Shown: positions 13,630-28,060 of the stretch, piece by piece
Position numbering within the stretch: the stretch's first letter is position 1
How the letters are laid out: each line of letters begins with the position of its first letter
Source of the DNA: Muraenolepis orangiensis
Lineage: Eukaryota; Chordata; Actinopteri; Gadiformes; Muraenolepididae
NCBI GenBank assembly: GCA_027704905.1
Contig: CM051018.1
Location: 21,269,642-21,333,641, forward strand
Reading direction: 5' to 3'
Length of the DNA: 64,000 bases
The notes under the pieces: generated by a model
What the model was told of the DNA's origin: nothing
Seen by the model: only the letters and a program-made list of their open reading frames with translations
Database searches by the model: none
Translations under genes and position numbers: made by a program

Positions 13630-14500
13630 TGTAATCACCATAAGAAGATCTAATGATACAGTGGGCTGAACTGGGATTCCCACACTTTACACCCGGTGTG
13701 CCAAAGCACACAAAGCAGGGCTTTAAGATAATCATTGCAACCACTTCCAGAAAGATGGGGTTAGCGCACCTCCCCATTGTGTGTTGTGCAGAGGGGGGCC
13801 GTGTGGCAGGGTATTTTGCCCCGGCCGGCACCAAAGCCCTAACAAAAGAAGGCAGCGAATACCGTCGATGGGTTTGCATCAGATCAGGGTTTTCACTACG
13901 AAGCACCTGTAGAATGCAAGGGGTTTTTCACCCTTCACCCTTTTTAACCTCTTCCCGTGGGAACAGTGAAGAGCCAGAGGCAGCTGTCAGCGCACACAGA
14001 AGGCTGGCCATCCTTCTGGTGCACCGTGAGCACCGGGGACCTTTCCGACAGTCGCGACCTTTCTGCACAAAGTACAGGGATTCTATTCTATTCTAATCAT
14101 ATTTTGCGTCTTTAAACCGTCTATAAAAACCTAGATTTGACCCAGACAGAGATTTACATTGGCAATCCAATCCATTGATTGACACACAGTGTTATATATA
14201 ATTATAGTGCCGCTATGCTAGAAGTCTCATTGGAAAGTCCTTCCTCTGTATTCCCAGTATCCTGGCCTAACCTAAAACAGCACACCACAGGCTGTGCCAG
14301 AAAAACCTCAAGCTCTCTCCTGGAGTGTCCAGCCATGGCTCCACACACAAGCCAGGAGCCCCGGAGAGTGGGGGCCCGTCGCAGAGCAGCGTCTGGGGAT
14401 GAGCCATCGGTGGGGGGGGGGATGATTGAGAGAGAGTTGACAAGGAGTAGTGTGTTCCCCCCGTTGGACGAGTGACGGTTGGGGTCAGAGGTTGGATTTA
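13630..14500. other. Intergenic, no supported gene
   Basis: Unique-looking sequence. A 147-codon open frame at 13653-14096 has no recognisable domain and no second exon. Confidence 0.4.
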
Positions 14501-14678
<178 letters not shown>

Positions 14679-14989
14679 TGGGTGTAGAGTTAGGCAGGGT
14701 ACTTGAGTCCCAGAGCAGTGAAGTGATGGCGAGGAGGCAGCGGCCACGGCGACGGCCCCTGCCCCTCTCCACATCCTGGGGGGGGGGGTGGGGGGGGGAG
14801 GCAGCAGAGCGATGCCGTGGCAACCCAGGAGGAGGTGAACAAGGTGGACACTGTGATCTAAACAGACGGGGAGAGAGAGGAGAGTTCTGGGGGTAGAGGG
14901 GGGGGGGGGGGGGGGGTAGGGGGTAAGGTTACCCCTGGATGCTGCCCCTCACAGGAGAAAAGCGCACTGTGGAGAGAGGGGAGTGGTGG

Positions 14990-15023
<34 letters not shown>

Positions 15024-15417
15024 GGGGGTGGGGTACACTTTCCAATTCTGTCCATTGGAACTCAATTCAATGTATTCAAAGACAAAATGGCTTGTGCTTC
15101 AGTGTATGTCCATTCGATGATGAGCGGGTTGAGTAGTGAAACATGTTTTGCCCCATGAGCTAAAAAGGACATTTACTCTATTACTTCCCTGTTCTCGGAC
15201 CTATAACTGGAGCACGGGTGACCTGCTCAGATGGCACGGACACATTCATTCACACAGCAGGCACACAGCAACGATGACCTTCTCGGGGCACTGCTCAGCG
15301 GAAGCAATTACCAAGGAACAAGGAACAAGGTGAAAAAAACAGACCGACACACAAGTGGAAGAAGACGGGTAGAAGTAGAGCACCTCCCTGGGGGAAGAAC
15401 GCCACCTTGGAGTTTAA

Positions 15418-15590
15418 ATGATTCAAGATTTAAGATTCAAGATTCAAAAGTACAATGGAATGCTTACCCTCCCAGCACTACGAATTGATATATACACGTG
15501 TTGAATTGTGCAAAAAAAGCTATTTAAAAGCATTTTAATCTTATATAGATGACAATGTTATCCTAGCAGTTCAGTGGGCGAACACTGCCT
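15418..15590 (-). mobile_element. Minus-strand copy of the dispersed CCATTGTACTT family
   Basis: GATTCAAGATTCAAAAGTAC then AATGGAATGCTTACCCTCCC is the reverse complement of the family 3' end plus its TTGAATC tail. It continues with TTGAATTGTGCAAAAA and ends in TAGCAGTTCAGT, matching the 5' end of the copy at 9500. Confidence 0.65.
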
Positions 15591-15766
15591 GTGGATAAGA
15601 ACTGTCCTAAAAAAAAATATTAATAATAATTAATTAATAATTTAGCCATTTTCAGCGTTATATCTAGCTGTGCTTTTAATTTCGTATTGGCACGAAAATG
15701 GCCGACATGGCAAATGTCTGTCTAAATCTAAATCTGAATCTGGAGGATTGAATCCTCTTGATTGGT

Positions 15767-16065
<299 letters not shown>

Positions 16066-16410
16066 CTGCATGTAAAAACTTGTTTGTGGAAATGGCTAAA
16101 TAGTAAAACAGTCAATATATGCAAGTTGATTGATTGATTATAGTGATAGACCTCATGGTCATTAGGTCACCATTAGGTGAAGCATTTAGACTGAAGACTG
16201 AATTGTGGGGGGAAAAAAAAAACCACCCAATCTATTTCTAATTAGCCGTTAAGAAACCAAGCATGGGATTACATGCACTCATCATTTGCATGGTGAGTCG
16301 TGTGGCATTAGTGTGTGCTGTGTGTCTAAGCTGGATTTAACACGGACTGACCACGCTTTGCCCCCCCAGGCCGTCTCCGTCCCGGCGAGATTGAGGTCCG
16401 GTGCTCGGGA

Positions 16411-16411
<1 letters not shown>

Positions 16412-16452
<41 letters not shown>

Positions 16453-16460
16453 ACACACAC

Positions 16461-16538
<78 letters not shown>

Positions 16539-16540
16539 AC
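16412..16540. repeat. CA/CG-interrupted microsatellite just upstream of the opsin
   Basis: CA repeats with one CACCA slip and several ACGC units. It ends about 50 bp before the opsin start codon. Confidence 0.9.
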
Positions 16541-16591
16541 GAAAAACCCATAAGGATCCATGCCCCCCGTGCATGCATGGCACTTCACGCC

Positions 16592-17993
16592 ATGGAGTTA
16601 ACACTGAAGCTTCCTGTGAAGAGCATCACATGGAGGAACAACAACCTGAGCATGTTGCACACAGACGGCCCTCTGTCGGAGCAAGGGGAGACGGCCATCG
16701 GGGTGTACCTCCTAGTGCTGGGTAAGCCTCTCTCTTATCGGTTCACCCGTGTGCCATGAACCACAGGCTCCGGTCACTGTCTTGATGTCGCCCATAGTGC
16801 TTTAGTTTGACTGTTTTGCTGCAATGATCATAGTTTCTGGGCGGCAGTGTACCTCAGGAGGTAGAGCGGTCGCCTCACAACCGGAAGGTTGCTGGTTGGA
16901 TCTCCGGCGCCTCCTAGCAAAAACGGTGGAGGTGTCCTTGAGCAAGACACCCTAACCCTTACTGCTAAAAATAGCTGCCCACTGCTCCTAATACTAGGAT
17001 GGGTTAAATGCAGAGAAACACATTTCACTGTGTGTTTGTACATGTGTGTGTGACCAATAAACCAATGATTCAATCCTCCCGATTTTAGATTTTATTTTTT
17101 TTATTTTCCGTACGCTTCATAGACGGGACAATGCCGCAATGAGACCCAAAATGTCACTTTTGTGTAATTTTTTCATTTTTTTTATTGGTTTGTAATGTCA
17201 GCCAGTATGAGGGAAACATTGTTGGGATAGAGTGATGAACGGGAACAATTGTTGCCTCTGAAAGGTCACGCTGCAGCTGCAATATGCACGCTGGTCTGCT
17301 TTTGAGGTGGCACGTCACCTCACAACCACACAGACAAATGTTTCTACACACCAGTGTAACGATATGATACTCCTATTCCATGCATCGATTACGATGCCGT
17401 TAGAAACAGTAAAGAACCCCCAAAAACGCAATACAATGCAGTATACTGTATAACACACACTCATTTGACTTTATCTCCATATTTGAACTGTTTGGGGAAT
17501 CTGTGTTCTCTCTCTAGGGTGGCTCTCCTGGTTCGGGAACAGCTTAGTGATATTCGTCTTATTCAGGCAGAGGGCATCGCTGCAGCCCACAGACTTCCTG
17601 ACGCTGAACCTCGCCCTCTCTGATGCCAGCATCTCGGTCTTTGGCTACTCGAGGGGGATTCTGGAGATCTTCAACCTCTTCAAGGATGACGGATACCTCA
17701 TCACCTGGATATGGACCTGCCAGGTAACGGCCACAGTGGGACACTTCCTTTGTGACACTCCCGCTCCTCCTCCTAATTGGGCTTTATGTCTGAGTCTATA
17801 AAAGGAATGATTCCTTTTAAACATCCTTGTAGGACATTCCCCGAAAGTCGTACAAGGATTCCCCAAACGCCAGGAATAGTTAATGAGACATTTCAACGAT
17901 GGGTTTAGCGTAGTCCCCCCACAGACAGATTTCCATTAGATGAAGTATCCAACCAACCCTTCTATCCATCCAAATGAATGGAGGGCAGTGAAA

Positions 17994-18072
<79 letters not shown>

Positions 18073-19303
18073 TGTGTGTGTGTCTGAGTGTGTGTGTGTG
18101 TGTGTCTGAGTGTGTGTGTGTGTCTGAGTGTGTGTGTCTGAGTGTGTGTGTGTGAGGGATTATTTTAGCACGCATGTGGGCTGGAGGTTAAATCTGTAAT
18201 CAGATTACTTCTGGGCCCTTTTAAAGGGAGGAAAAAAATCCTTGGCGCTCGGCCGTAGCCAATATCCACGTACACTCCGAGTTAGAACGGATATTTGTCA
18301 TTGAAAGTGTTAATCCAAAAATGTTCTAGAATCCAGTTTGTTGAAACGATGTCTAACTATGTCTAACTATGTCTGAAACTATTCACCTCTTGTGTTTATC
18401 CGACTATTTAAAACAATTCATTGATGGGCTTTTTGCAATATGTGCCGTTCACGGCGGTCGCAGCTCACGGTAACCTGGTGTCACGTCAATCAGGTTTCCC
18501 TGACAAGCCTCTTTTAGTGTGAGCAGAACTCTTCCCCCATCCACTCCCAGCGGAGGTTCACCCCGGAGGCCTCCTCTAATCACCGACACCGTCAGATAAG
18601 ATCCAAATTGCGTCCGCCTCTTCCTCCTCCGAGGGACTCTATCTTTCCACTCACACGCCCAGGAAACAACAAACACAGTCTGCCTTTCATGAGCCCGAAC
18701 AAAGAGTTTAAGAAGCATGACGAATAACCTGAAGCGTAGCTCACTGGATGTGAGGCAGACGCACAGATACATAACGGATAATCTTTTCGTCGACACTTTT
18801 TCACGCAGCACATTGATGAATTTTGGCAAGGCGTCACAACCTTCAACCAGATCGCCGCTCATCTTTCCATCTCCCTCCATAAGATCTCTAGATCTCGCTG
18901 TCACATTGACAGCATTTACTGACTCATTCTCTTAATGCCTACTTTTGCCTTGATGTTCTGCTTGCCTTCACGTTGCAATGGAATAGTTCTCATACCTTTG
19001 CCTGGAATTTCTCCAGCTTATTTTTGTAGCTCAAGGCAAACCCATGGCGGAAAGCATGATATACACGCTCCTATGAGAGGGGTCTCTGTGGAGTCAGGGG
19101 GGGGGGGAAAACCCTTTGGCTTAACAATAACAGCCTTGGTCTCAGACCCATAGATCCCAGATAATCTCTGTCGGAGAGATAGAGAGATAGAACCAGGGAA
19201 GGAATAGAAGGACTGTTGCCTTCACATCTACCTGGGTGATCGCTGAGCCTGATCGCTGATTGCTGAGCCTGTCTCGCTTTCAGAAAGAGAGACAGGCTCA
19301 GAG

Positions 19304-19340
<37 letters not shown>

Positions 19341-19364
19341 AAGAGAGAGGGAGAGGGAGAGGGA

Positions 19365-19445
<81 letters not shown>

Positions 19446-19505
19446 CGAGCAGTGATGTGTGTGAAAGGTGTGAAAAGAGGAAGCATTGGTAGCCGGGAGG
19501 AGAGA

Positions 19506-19590
<85 letters not shown>

Positions 19591-19615
19591 GAGGGCGAGA
19601 GGAGAGAGAGAGAGA

Positions 19616-19705
<90 letters not shown>

Positions 19706-22700
19706 CAAGACAGGCATGTGAGAAATATGACCAGATTACTGCATCAGCGTGATGGGACATGAAGGGTTCTGTGAACAGTTTCCACGGAGCGCGGGCTGAG
19801 GCCAGACTTGGACCCGGGCCCCGTCTACCGCAGCATCCGTATTCTCCTTTTAATAGCATGTGGAGAACTGGTGGTGTGGCTCTCAAAGTCTTTGTGTTGG
19901 AATAGACTTGTTGGATAGATCCACTCGGCACACACATTCGACATTCTACATTTGAATTGGTTGCGGTAAAAGAGTTGTTTTTATTGGTCAAACTGGAAAT
20001 ACATTCGGCAAAAAACGGTGGGCCCTCCACGTTCCAACGGTACGGGTTGCAAAGCGTGAGGATAAATTGGATTAGGTCTGGTGGAAGATCAAGGCAGGAG
20101 TCAGGGAGGGACCATGGTCGGTTGTTCCCTGGATGTAACGCTCCCCGTCAGCACACGGCTGCCTCACAGGCCAGACTGCAGCGCAGTAAGACCACTCGCT
20201 GGTGGTCACAGGACTACACCACGTACGGGGACTCTTGAAACCATGCACTCAACCGCTTAGTCCCTGGCTAATCTCATGTGGCCAGACGTCCACTGCTAAG
20301 ATTATAGTCTGGTGAGACTCGGAGATCAGGCAAGGACTTGAGCCAGCCGGTCATCATCAGATTTAAAACCAATACAGATTCCCTATGGGAGATTGTTAAG
20401 CCTCCTGGTTTGTGTGTATTTTAAACTGGATTCCAATGGATGAGGATCTTGGAAGAGTTTTTTCTGGCCAGACACAATTTGTGTGATGCCCAACAACTTC
20501 ATCTTCTACTATTCAACAGACATATTGAGATCCCAATCCTTATCAGCTTGTCAGCCTGACACACACATGATAATCTCTGAATCCCCAGATCATGTCTGCG
20601 CTAGCAATGTTTAGATGGTGGTGGTGGAGGCCTTATTGTTATCATTATGAAATCAAAGGGCTTACCCCCGCAGTGTCTCAATCTGATACCGCCCCAAACA
20701 GAACACATACTCAACGACGTCTGGAAGGACCCGTTAAGTCGTCCGTTAGGTCTAATCCCTCCCCCGAGCTCGGAGGCCCTTGCTAACCCTCCCCTGGCTA
20801 ACCCTCCCCTTGCTAACCCTCCCCTTGCTAACCCTCCCCCCCCCCCCCTTGTGTCACTCCAGGTTGACGGTTTCTTCACCTTGCTCTTTGGCCTTGCGAG
20901 CATCAACACCTTGACTGTTATCAGTGTCACCAGATACATCCGGGGATGCCACCCCAACAAAGGTTAGAGTTAATGACAGTTGGCCTTGGCTGAGCTCTAC
21001 CGCTCCCCCCCCACCACACACACACACACACATTCTAGTAGTTGTTATCTGAGGAAAAGTGCAGTTCTCTAACAATAACAACTCAAGGTTACATGCTACC
21101 ATCACAGGTAATTAAGGTGATTTCAGGCAATTCACGTTGAAGAAAGTATACGTGGCAACAGAAGGGGAGAAGCTGCCTCCTTTGGTTCGACTGGAAAATA
21201 AACGATAGACCTTCAATGTGTTGCTATGCATCTGATTAGCTTTAACACAGTACATTATGAATTGTATTTGATTGCAAATAGGATTAAGCCGATTGATCTG
21301 TGTTGCACAAACCTACATTAAAGCTTTCATTAAAAACACCCAAGACCCCAGCAACAGCAGTCAGAGGCGAGGGCCCGACCGTGATGAATAGATCACACTG
21401 TATTGTATGATGTACAGTATATCGCTTTCTTGTTCAGACTTGTTCCATGAGGCAGGTTGCACAGCCGAAAATAGAACAGCCCAATTGATTTTCTCTTTTT
21501 TTTATCCGTCACTGAATACAAAGCTATGTGCACCGAGTCAACAGTGGTTCTTTTCAGTCAAAGTTGTTTGCCACAAGCTGCCGTGGCTAGAAAAGAAGCG
21601 TATTGTTCAATAAATGTCACCCTTTGACTTTTCAAGACACGGCGGGAATGCCCGTCAACCTCTCTGCTCAGGGTTTGGCGAACCAAAAACATTTGTATAA
21701 CGCTGTTTATATAACAGTGAATAGTGAATAGGTTTGACGTTGTCCTTGTGTTGTGCTAATACAGCTCACTGCATTAGCATCAACACCATCGCCATCTCCC
21801 TGATCTGCATCTGGACCGGGGCTCTCTTCTGGTCTGCTGCCCCCCTGTTGGGCTGGGGAAGCTACACAGGTCCGTCCCCACACACACACACACACACACA
21901 CACACCAAGCTGTCACCTTAGCATGGGCAAAGAGAAGGGTAAGCCAACGAAAAAAGACCTGATCTTCTTGCTTGAACCGTGTCTTCTTCTAGACCGGGGT
22001 TACGGCACCTGCGAGATCGACTGGTCTAAGGCCAACTACTCCACCATCTACAAGTCCTACATCGTCTCCATCCTCATCTCCTGCTTCGTGGTGCCGGTGA
22101 CCGTCATGTTCTCCTCCTACGTGTCCATCATCAAGTCGGTGAAGAGCACCAACGCCATGTCCGCCGACGGCTACCTCTCCTCGCACCAGAGGAAGGTGGA
22201 GCGGGACGTCACCAGGGTAAGTCACCATGATCGCTGCCCGGTGACAGGGTGGAACCCGGGAAAATAAGTGGCGGTAAGTGACCCGGATCTGTCTCAACCA
22301 CCACCACCCCTGCCCCAACCGCTGTTCCTCGGTCTCCCGCAGGTGTCCATCGTGATCTGCACAGCGTTCATCCTGGCGTGGTCGCCCTACGCCGTGGTCT
22401 CCATGTGGTCGGCCTGGGGCTTCCCCGTGCCCAACACCACCAGCATCGTCACGCGGCTCTTCGCCAAGTCCGCCAGCTTCTACAACCCGCTCATCTACTT
22501 CGGCATGAGCTCCAAGTTCCGGCAGGACGTGGCGACGCTGCTGCCGTGCGCCCGGAGGAACCGCCGGGAGGCGGCGGTGAGCCTGCGGCGCTTCAAGAAC
22601 ATCAAACCCCGGGCCGAGGGCGCGGCTCTGCCCGACGGGGGGCCGCTTCCCGCTCAGAAGCCGGAGGATAAATACGCCGTTTCCCAGCCGAACAACGCCG

Positions 22701-22828
22701 ACAACCCGGACACCGACTCGGGGGTGAACAGCCCTCCTCAGAGCCGGTTCCCCTACGCACAGGACGTCCCCCAGGGGGACTTGCCCTCGCATATCGAAAC
22801 ATCAGAATACTGGTGTGACAGACTTTAA
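16592..22828 (+). CDS. Neuropsin-group opsin (Opn5/Opn6-9 type), 6 exons
   Basis: Seven-transmembrane retinal-binding GPCR of a non-visual opsin class. Exons 16592-16721, 17518-17723, 20863-20962, 21765-21869, 21993-22216 and 22343-22828 join in phase to 1251 nt (416 aa plus stop). Visible landmarks: GN in helix 1 (WFGNSLVIF), LNLALSD in helix 2, the helix-3 cysteine in WTCQVD, TRY in place of D/ERY, the loop-2 cysteine in GTCEIDW, and the helix-7 lysine in FAKSASFYNPLIY followed by NPxxY. Helix 6 reads AFILAWSPYAVVSMW, close to OPN5. The long C-tail (about 110 aa) has a possible palmitoylation cysteine (LLPCARR). The start was chosen for its strong Kozak context (gccATGG); an in-frame ATG at 16577 would add MALHA. 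Membership of the OPN5-related group is firm, but I cannot tell Opn6, 7, 8 or 9 apart without a tree, so no symbol is given. Confidence 0.93.
16841..17075 (+). mobile_element. tRNA-derived SINE in opsin intron 1
   Basis: GGGCGGCAGTGTACCTCAGG and AGGTAGAGCGG resemble a pol III A box; GGTTGCTGGTTGGATCTCC resembles a B box. The body GTGTCCTTGAGCAAGACACC and tail GGGTTAAATGCAGAGAAACA, CATTTCACTGTGTG and ACCAATAAACC are as in other fish tRNA-SINEs. Confidence 0.8.
17996..18154. repeat. (GT)n microsatellite in opsin intron 2
   Basis: A perfect part followed by GTCTGAGT-interrupted units. Confidence 0.95.
19303..19703. repeat. Compound (AT)n(GA)n array in opsin intron 2
   Basis: (TA)n at about 19303-19328, then GA-rich sequence to 19441, a 58-bp unique spacer, and a second GA block to 19703 with GGCGAGAG interruptions. 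Confidence 0.93.
20776..20840. repeat. Short minisatellite beside the opsin exon 3 acceptor
   Basis: Four copies of GCTAACCCTCCCCTT (14-15 bp), followed by a poly-C run leading to the splice acceptor at 20861-20862. The repeat thus supplies the upstream part of the pyrimidine tract. Confidence 0.85.
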
Positions 22829-22951
22829 AAGATCGCAGGGTGTCTTTGACTCAGTTTTTGTCACTGAATGAAACTTGAATTTCTCAATACTTGAATTATA
22901 CAGGCAGACGGGTCGATTTTTACATGTTGATCGTGCCCACACATTGTATGC

Positions 22952-22957
22952 AATAAA
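22952..22957 (+). promoter_or_regulatory. Candidate polyadenylation signal of the opsin gene
   Basis: AATAAA lies about 125 nt downstream of the opsin stop codon, giving a short 3' UTR. It is the first canonical hexamer after the stop. Use of this site is inferred. Confidence 0.55.
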
Positions 22958-23422
22958 TGACATTCCAATTCTCGGATGGTGCTTCCAACACGCCTTTGCA
23001 CACGACTTTTTCATTTTTCATTTGTCATGTCCTGTCGGTTGGGGTGTTGCTGAACCCCACCCTAGAACAGCGCTGCGCCCTTATAAATCATGTGTATCGT
23101 AATGTGCAGTGGTGCTTGCGCAGTTGGCCATAATGTGGCCAAATGAAAGCATATCTAGCGAGATAGAGTTTCAGTCTGTAATCTCGTGGGTTAAATGAAG
23201 CACGACAACATGGAAATACGAGTCACAAAAAAAGCCACATGGTCCCTCATCCCAGCGGCTCTTTCCTTTATGCCTATATTCCACCCTGCGCCCCAGTAGA
23301 AGACTTCTATACCTACCAAAAGCAGGTCATGCCCATTGGACATGTCATGTCTCCTATACACACTTATAGTTTATCATCAACACACTGAACTACCGCAAGA
23401 TGAAAGCTTGTATTGGGAGGAT

Positions 23423-23502
<80 letters not shown>

Positions 23503-23527
23503 TGCGTGCGTGTGTCGTGTGTGTGTG

Positions 23528-23587
<60 letters not shown>

Positions 23588-23606
23588 GTGTGTGTGTGTG
23601 TGTGAC
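23423..23606. repeat. (GT)n microsatellite
   Basis: GT dinucleotide with a CTTGCGTGCGTGTGTCGTGT interruption near 23501. Confidence 0.95.
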
Positions 23607-23760
23607 ATTAAACTGTCAGATGACTCATAGTGGCCCCTGGAGATGTCAAATTAAAGCGGTTTGTTTATATACTATCAGACCGAGGAATTAAAAGTCTTTA
23701 CGGGGCCATATGAACTTCAGTAATGCATTATAGGCCTACACATACCGTGGTGTCATGGCA

Positions 23761-23908
<148 letters not shown>

Positions 23909-24082
23909 TGTTTGTAAAACTCTAATGAAGCGTGTGTGTCAGTAACAAGCTGTAACGTTGCTTGCTTGTTAAACACCGATGCTGACAAGTTCAACCATAA
24001 GCATCCATCCCCTGGTGTGCTCGCCCTGGGCCACAGATCTGCAGCGGAGGAGGACTGGGCCGCTCAGAGTGGGGCAGGCAAA

Positions 24083-24298
24083 ATGTGTGTGTGTGTGTGT
24101 ATGTGTGTAGTGTGTGTGTGTGTGTGTGGTGTGTATGTTGTATATGTGTATGTATATGTGTATGTGTGTGTATATGTGTGTGTATGTGTATGTGTTAGTG
24201 TGTATGTGTTAATGTGTGTGTGTACGTGTGTATGCGTCTGTGTCTGTGTGCGTGTGCGTGTGCGTGTGTGTGTGCCTCTGTGTTTGTGTGTGTGTGTA
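24083..24298. repeat. Degenerate GT/GTAT array
   Basis: GT repeats broken by TATGTGTA and GCGT units, ending in a G run at 24300. Confidence 0.9.
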
Positions 24299-24723
24299 AG
24301 GGGGGGGTGCTCTCCTCCGTAACTCCGACCAGCAGCCAGCCAGCCAGCCAGTAGTTCCCGAGGTCCGTCTGGAGGTAACCGGTGATAGAGAGCGCATGCC
24401 TGATCATGCTGCACGTCGCTCACAAGAACGGAGAACAGGGATTCTGAGAACTCCGCTGTTGGTTTGAGGATTTGTTGGTTTGAGGATTTGTGTTTTTTTT
24501 TGGGTTGTACCTGTCCAGGTAAGCAGCTCGATCCCTTCTCAACGTTGTTGTTACTTTATTTTGTACACAGTACTGTGATTAGATCGCGTCATGAACGCTA
24601 TATACCTGCGCTGCTCATGTTGAATTATAAGGTGTAATCTACCGTCTCCGTGTAATAGTACTACTTATCACAACGCGGTTAACATAGATCGATCGCCATA
24701 GATCGAAGACGCGATCACACCAC

Positions 24724-24724
<1 letters not shown>

Positions 24725-24759
<35 letters not shown>

Positions 24760-24925
24760 TAATAATAATAATAATGATAATACACATATTATACTAAAAT
24801 TGGGGTCGGACACCACATTTCAACAGACAAGTACCACCAACGTTATTTTAAAACAAAACACACCTAGAGGGGTAGAAATGGATTTATTGGCCCGGAATTA
24901 TTATTATTATTATTATTATTATTAG
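24725..24925. repeat. (TAA)n and (TTA)n arrays about 120 bp apart
   Basis: AATAAT repeats at 24725-24780 and TTATTA at 24898-24924, complementary to each other and so able to form a hairpin. Confidence 0.85.
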
Positions 24926-25023
24926 GACGGCCGCAAAGTTGAGCTGAGATGGCCAAACATCCTCTTAAATGGAGGGTCTTTCTTCAGCAGCACTTTCCCC
25001 TGCTGCTGGTTGTCGTCGCCCAT

Positions 25024-25144
<121 letters not shown>

Positions 25145-25532
25145 ACAGGCGGGGGGGTGACGCGGGGGGGGGGGGCTGACGAGGACGTAATAAGACAGGT
25201 TCCCCGATGGTAGGGGTAATTTAAACGCTATCAATCTTTATGACTATAATTATTATCCTTTTTACCCTCGTAGTACCGTAGTATCTGTGGCATGGATTGG
25301 GATATATAGCCTGCAGTGACTTGGAAATGAATAGGGGGGGGGGGGGGGGGGTGTGACTTTAATAAGTCATATATCCCGGTGCATCATCTGAGGTATTCCC
25401 CTGATGAACATGTCCAGCTCAGCATTATACTAGATCCGGCTTGCACCGTACGGATGCAGTGCCAACAAATTGTTTTTAAAGTCATACAAGTATGCTTGAA
25501 CGGTGCTCTTAATGCTTGAGAAACAAACACAC

Positions 25533-25714
<182 letters not shown>

Positions 25715-25873
25715 TGTAAAGGACCGCTGCGGTGCAGGGCGCTAACCCTGTAGAGACTTGTTGGGTTTGCATGCAACTCTGATCCCTGCAATAATTCCTC
25801 GGTTGGCTTGTTGCTACAGAACTATTGCCCCATGTAATATGCTTACATGTAGGCACCTGGACACACGTTTGAT

Positions 25874-25962
25874 GTGTGTGTGTGTGTGTGTGTGTACTGG
25901 CTGTGTGTGCGTGTGTGTGTGTGTGTGTTACTGGCTGTGTATGTGTGTGTGTGTGTTACTGG

Positions 25963-26041
<79 letters not shown>
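25874..26041. repeat. (GT)n array punctuated by TACTGGCTGT
   Basis: Three TACTGGC interruptions at about 25895, 25929 and 25957 give a higher-order periodicity, followed by a perfect GT block. Confidence 0.92.
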
Positions 26042-26045
<4 letters not shown>

Positions 26046-26049
26046 CAGT

Positions 26050-27000
26050 CTTAACACCATTCACAAAGTACAAAAGCACAACCAGGTTCCCCCTGAGGTG
26101 ATGTGCTCACACAGCACAATATGAGAGCTGGAGCTACATCCCCTCAACCCCCTGAACCTCCACCAGGAATGCTGAAATTCTGCTGAAATGCTACACTGAG
26201 TTAAAGTTAAGGGGTAAGGTGGGGGGGGGGGGGAATGAAATGAGATCTACTCCCAGTTGCACTTATTATCCCTGTGTGTGCCTTACTCACGTAACAGTAC
26301 AATAAACCTCACATCAAACTCTCAAATTCTGTCTTTCGTGCAAACATGGACTTTTATCTCATCCGCTGCAGGCCAGAGTGAGCCATGTGTGTGTATCAGG
26401 GTGTTCACCTCAGCTGTACTATTGTATGTCTTGGTCTCTTGAAAACACACCCTGAGACTGTGACTGAATGCGTGCCTTGCGTGTTTGCACTTAAAAATAT
26501 ACCCCACTTCCCTTATCTTTCGAACGTAAACATTTGGACATTTGTCCTACTTTCATTAAGGGGCGGATTATTTGGCCCAGAACTGTATCCGATTTCGGCG
26601 AGTCATGTTGTGGAGTTTTTCCACATAAAGCAAAGAAAAACATCCCCACAGGGCCTGACGTCAGGGCCCGCACAACAGCCCTGGCTTTGTGCACAACAAG
26701 TTGTTCCTTGTTTCATGTTCAACTTTTCGATTATTTGTGTTGCTATATGATGCACATTTGCAGTAAACTAGGTGGATAGTGACAGCGGTTCCATAATTGT
26801 CCATAGAAAGCATAATTCCCGATCCAGTACAGGGAATACGGCACCAGGATAGAGTTTCAGTGGTGCGGGTAGCGGATGTGGAACGTACCGGTATGTTTCC
26901 AAGCCATTAAGGCGTGTCAGGGGCCTTTTTTTGGTGGGAGATTTACAACGCAGATACAGGAAGGTCCTGCCGTCTAATATGGTGATTTATGTGGTTTAAT
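26050..27000. other. Intergenic, no supported gene
   Basis: A G run near 26221-26233 and short frames without recognisable protein. Nothing else was identified. Confidence 0.45.
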
Positions 27001-27149
27001 TGTTACGGCTGTAGACAACCCGCATCCACCCTGGGTTACTGGCACAGGAACTGAGGGCTACGGGTTGGACCTCCATCCATCTCCATTGGGCACAAGGAAA
27101 CTCCCCCGGTGTTGGTAGTTCAAATGAAATACATCTAGGAGACACGCAC

Positions 27150-27161
27150 ACACTCCAACAT

Positions 27162-27245
<84 letters not shown>

Positions 27246-27680
27246 CAACACGAACAAACACTCCAACATTCACACACAAACACTCCAACACACACACACA
27301 CACACACTCCAACACACGCACACACACACACACACACACTCCAACACGAACAAACACTCCAACACACACACACACACACTCCAACACACACACACACATA
27401 CTCCAACATGCATGCATGCACACACACGCACACACCAACACGCACACACACACACACTCCAACAAGCACACACACACACTCCAACATACACACACACACA
27501 CACACTCCAACATACACACACACACACACACACACACTCCAACACACACACACACACGCACAGACACTCCACATGCACACACACACTTCAACATGCACAC
27601 ACACACATACAGTCCAACACACACACACACACAGACACACTCCCAACATGCACACACGTGCAGACACACACTCCAACGCG
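27150..27680. repeat. CA-rich satellite with CTCCAACA punctuation
   Basis: Blocks of (CA)n separated by about twenty copies of CTCCAACA or close variants (ATGCACACA, CGAACAAA). A block with CACTCCAACACGAACAAACA occurs twice (27241 and 27340), pointing to amplification of larger units. Confidence 0.93.
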
Positions 27681-27880
27681 AAAGGCGCGGCGTAGTTATG
27701 AAGCGACCAGGCAATCAATCTTACCTACAATGGATTATGGGTGTGTGTGTGTGTGTGTGTGCGCATGTGTGTGTGTGGGGGAGTGAGGCGCTCACCGATT
27801 CCCTCACAGGTGGTTGACTTGACTCTTCCTCCAGTGGAGGCTGCTGACTCATCTGTCCTAGAGTAACACTTTCTCACCCT

Positions 27881-28060
<180 letters not shown>

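Noticed and set aside
16841..16920. tRNA gene
   Set aside because: A and B boxes are present but there is no cloverleaf acceptor pairing, and the sequence continues into a SINE body shared with other copies.
21989..22792. 267-codon minus-strand open frame
   Set aside because: Shadow of the GC-rich opsin exons 5 and 6; the + strand gives clear opsin helices.
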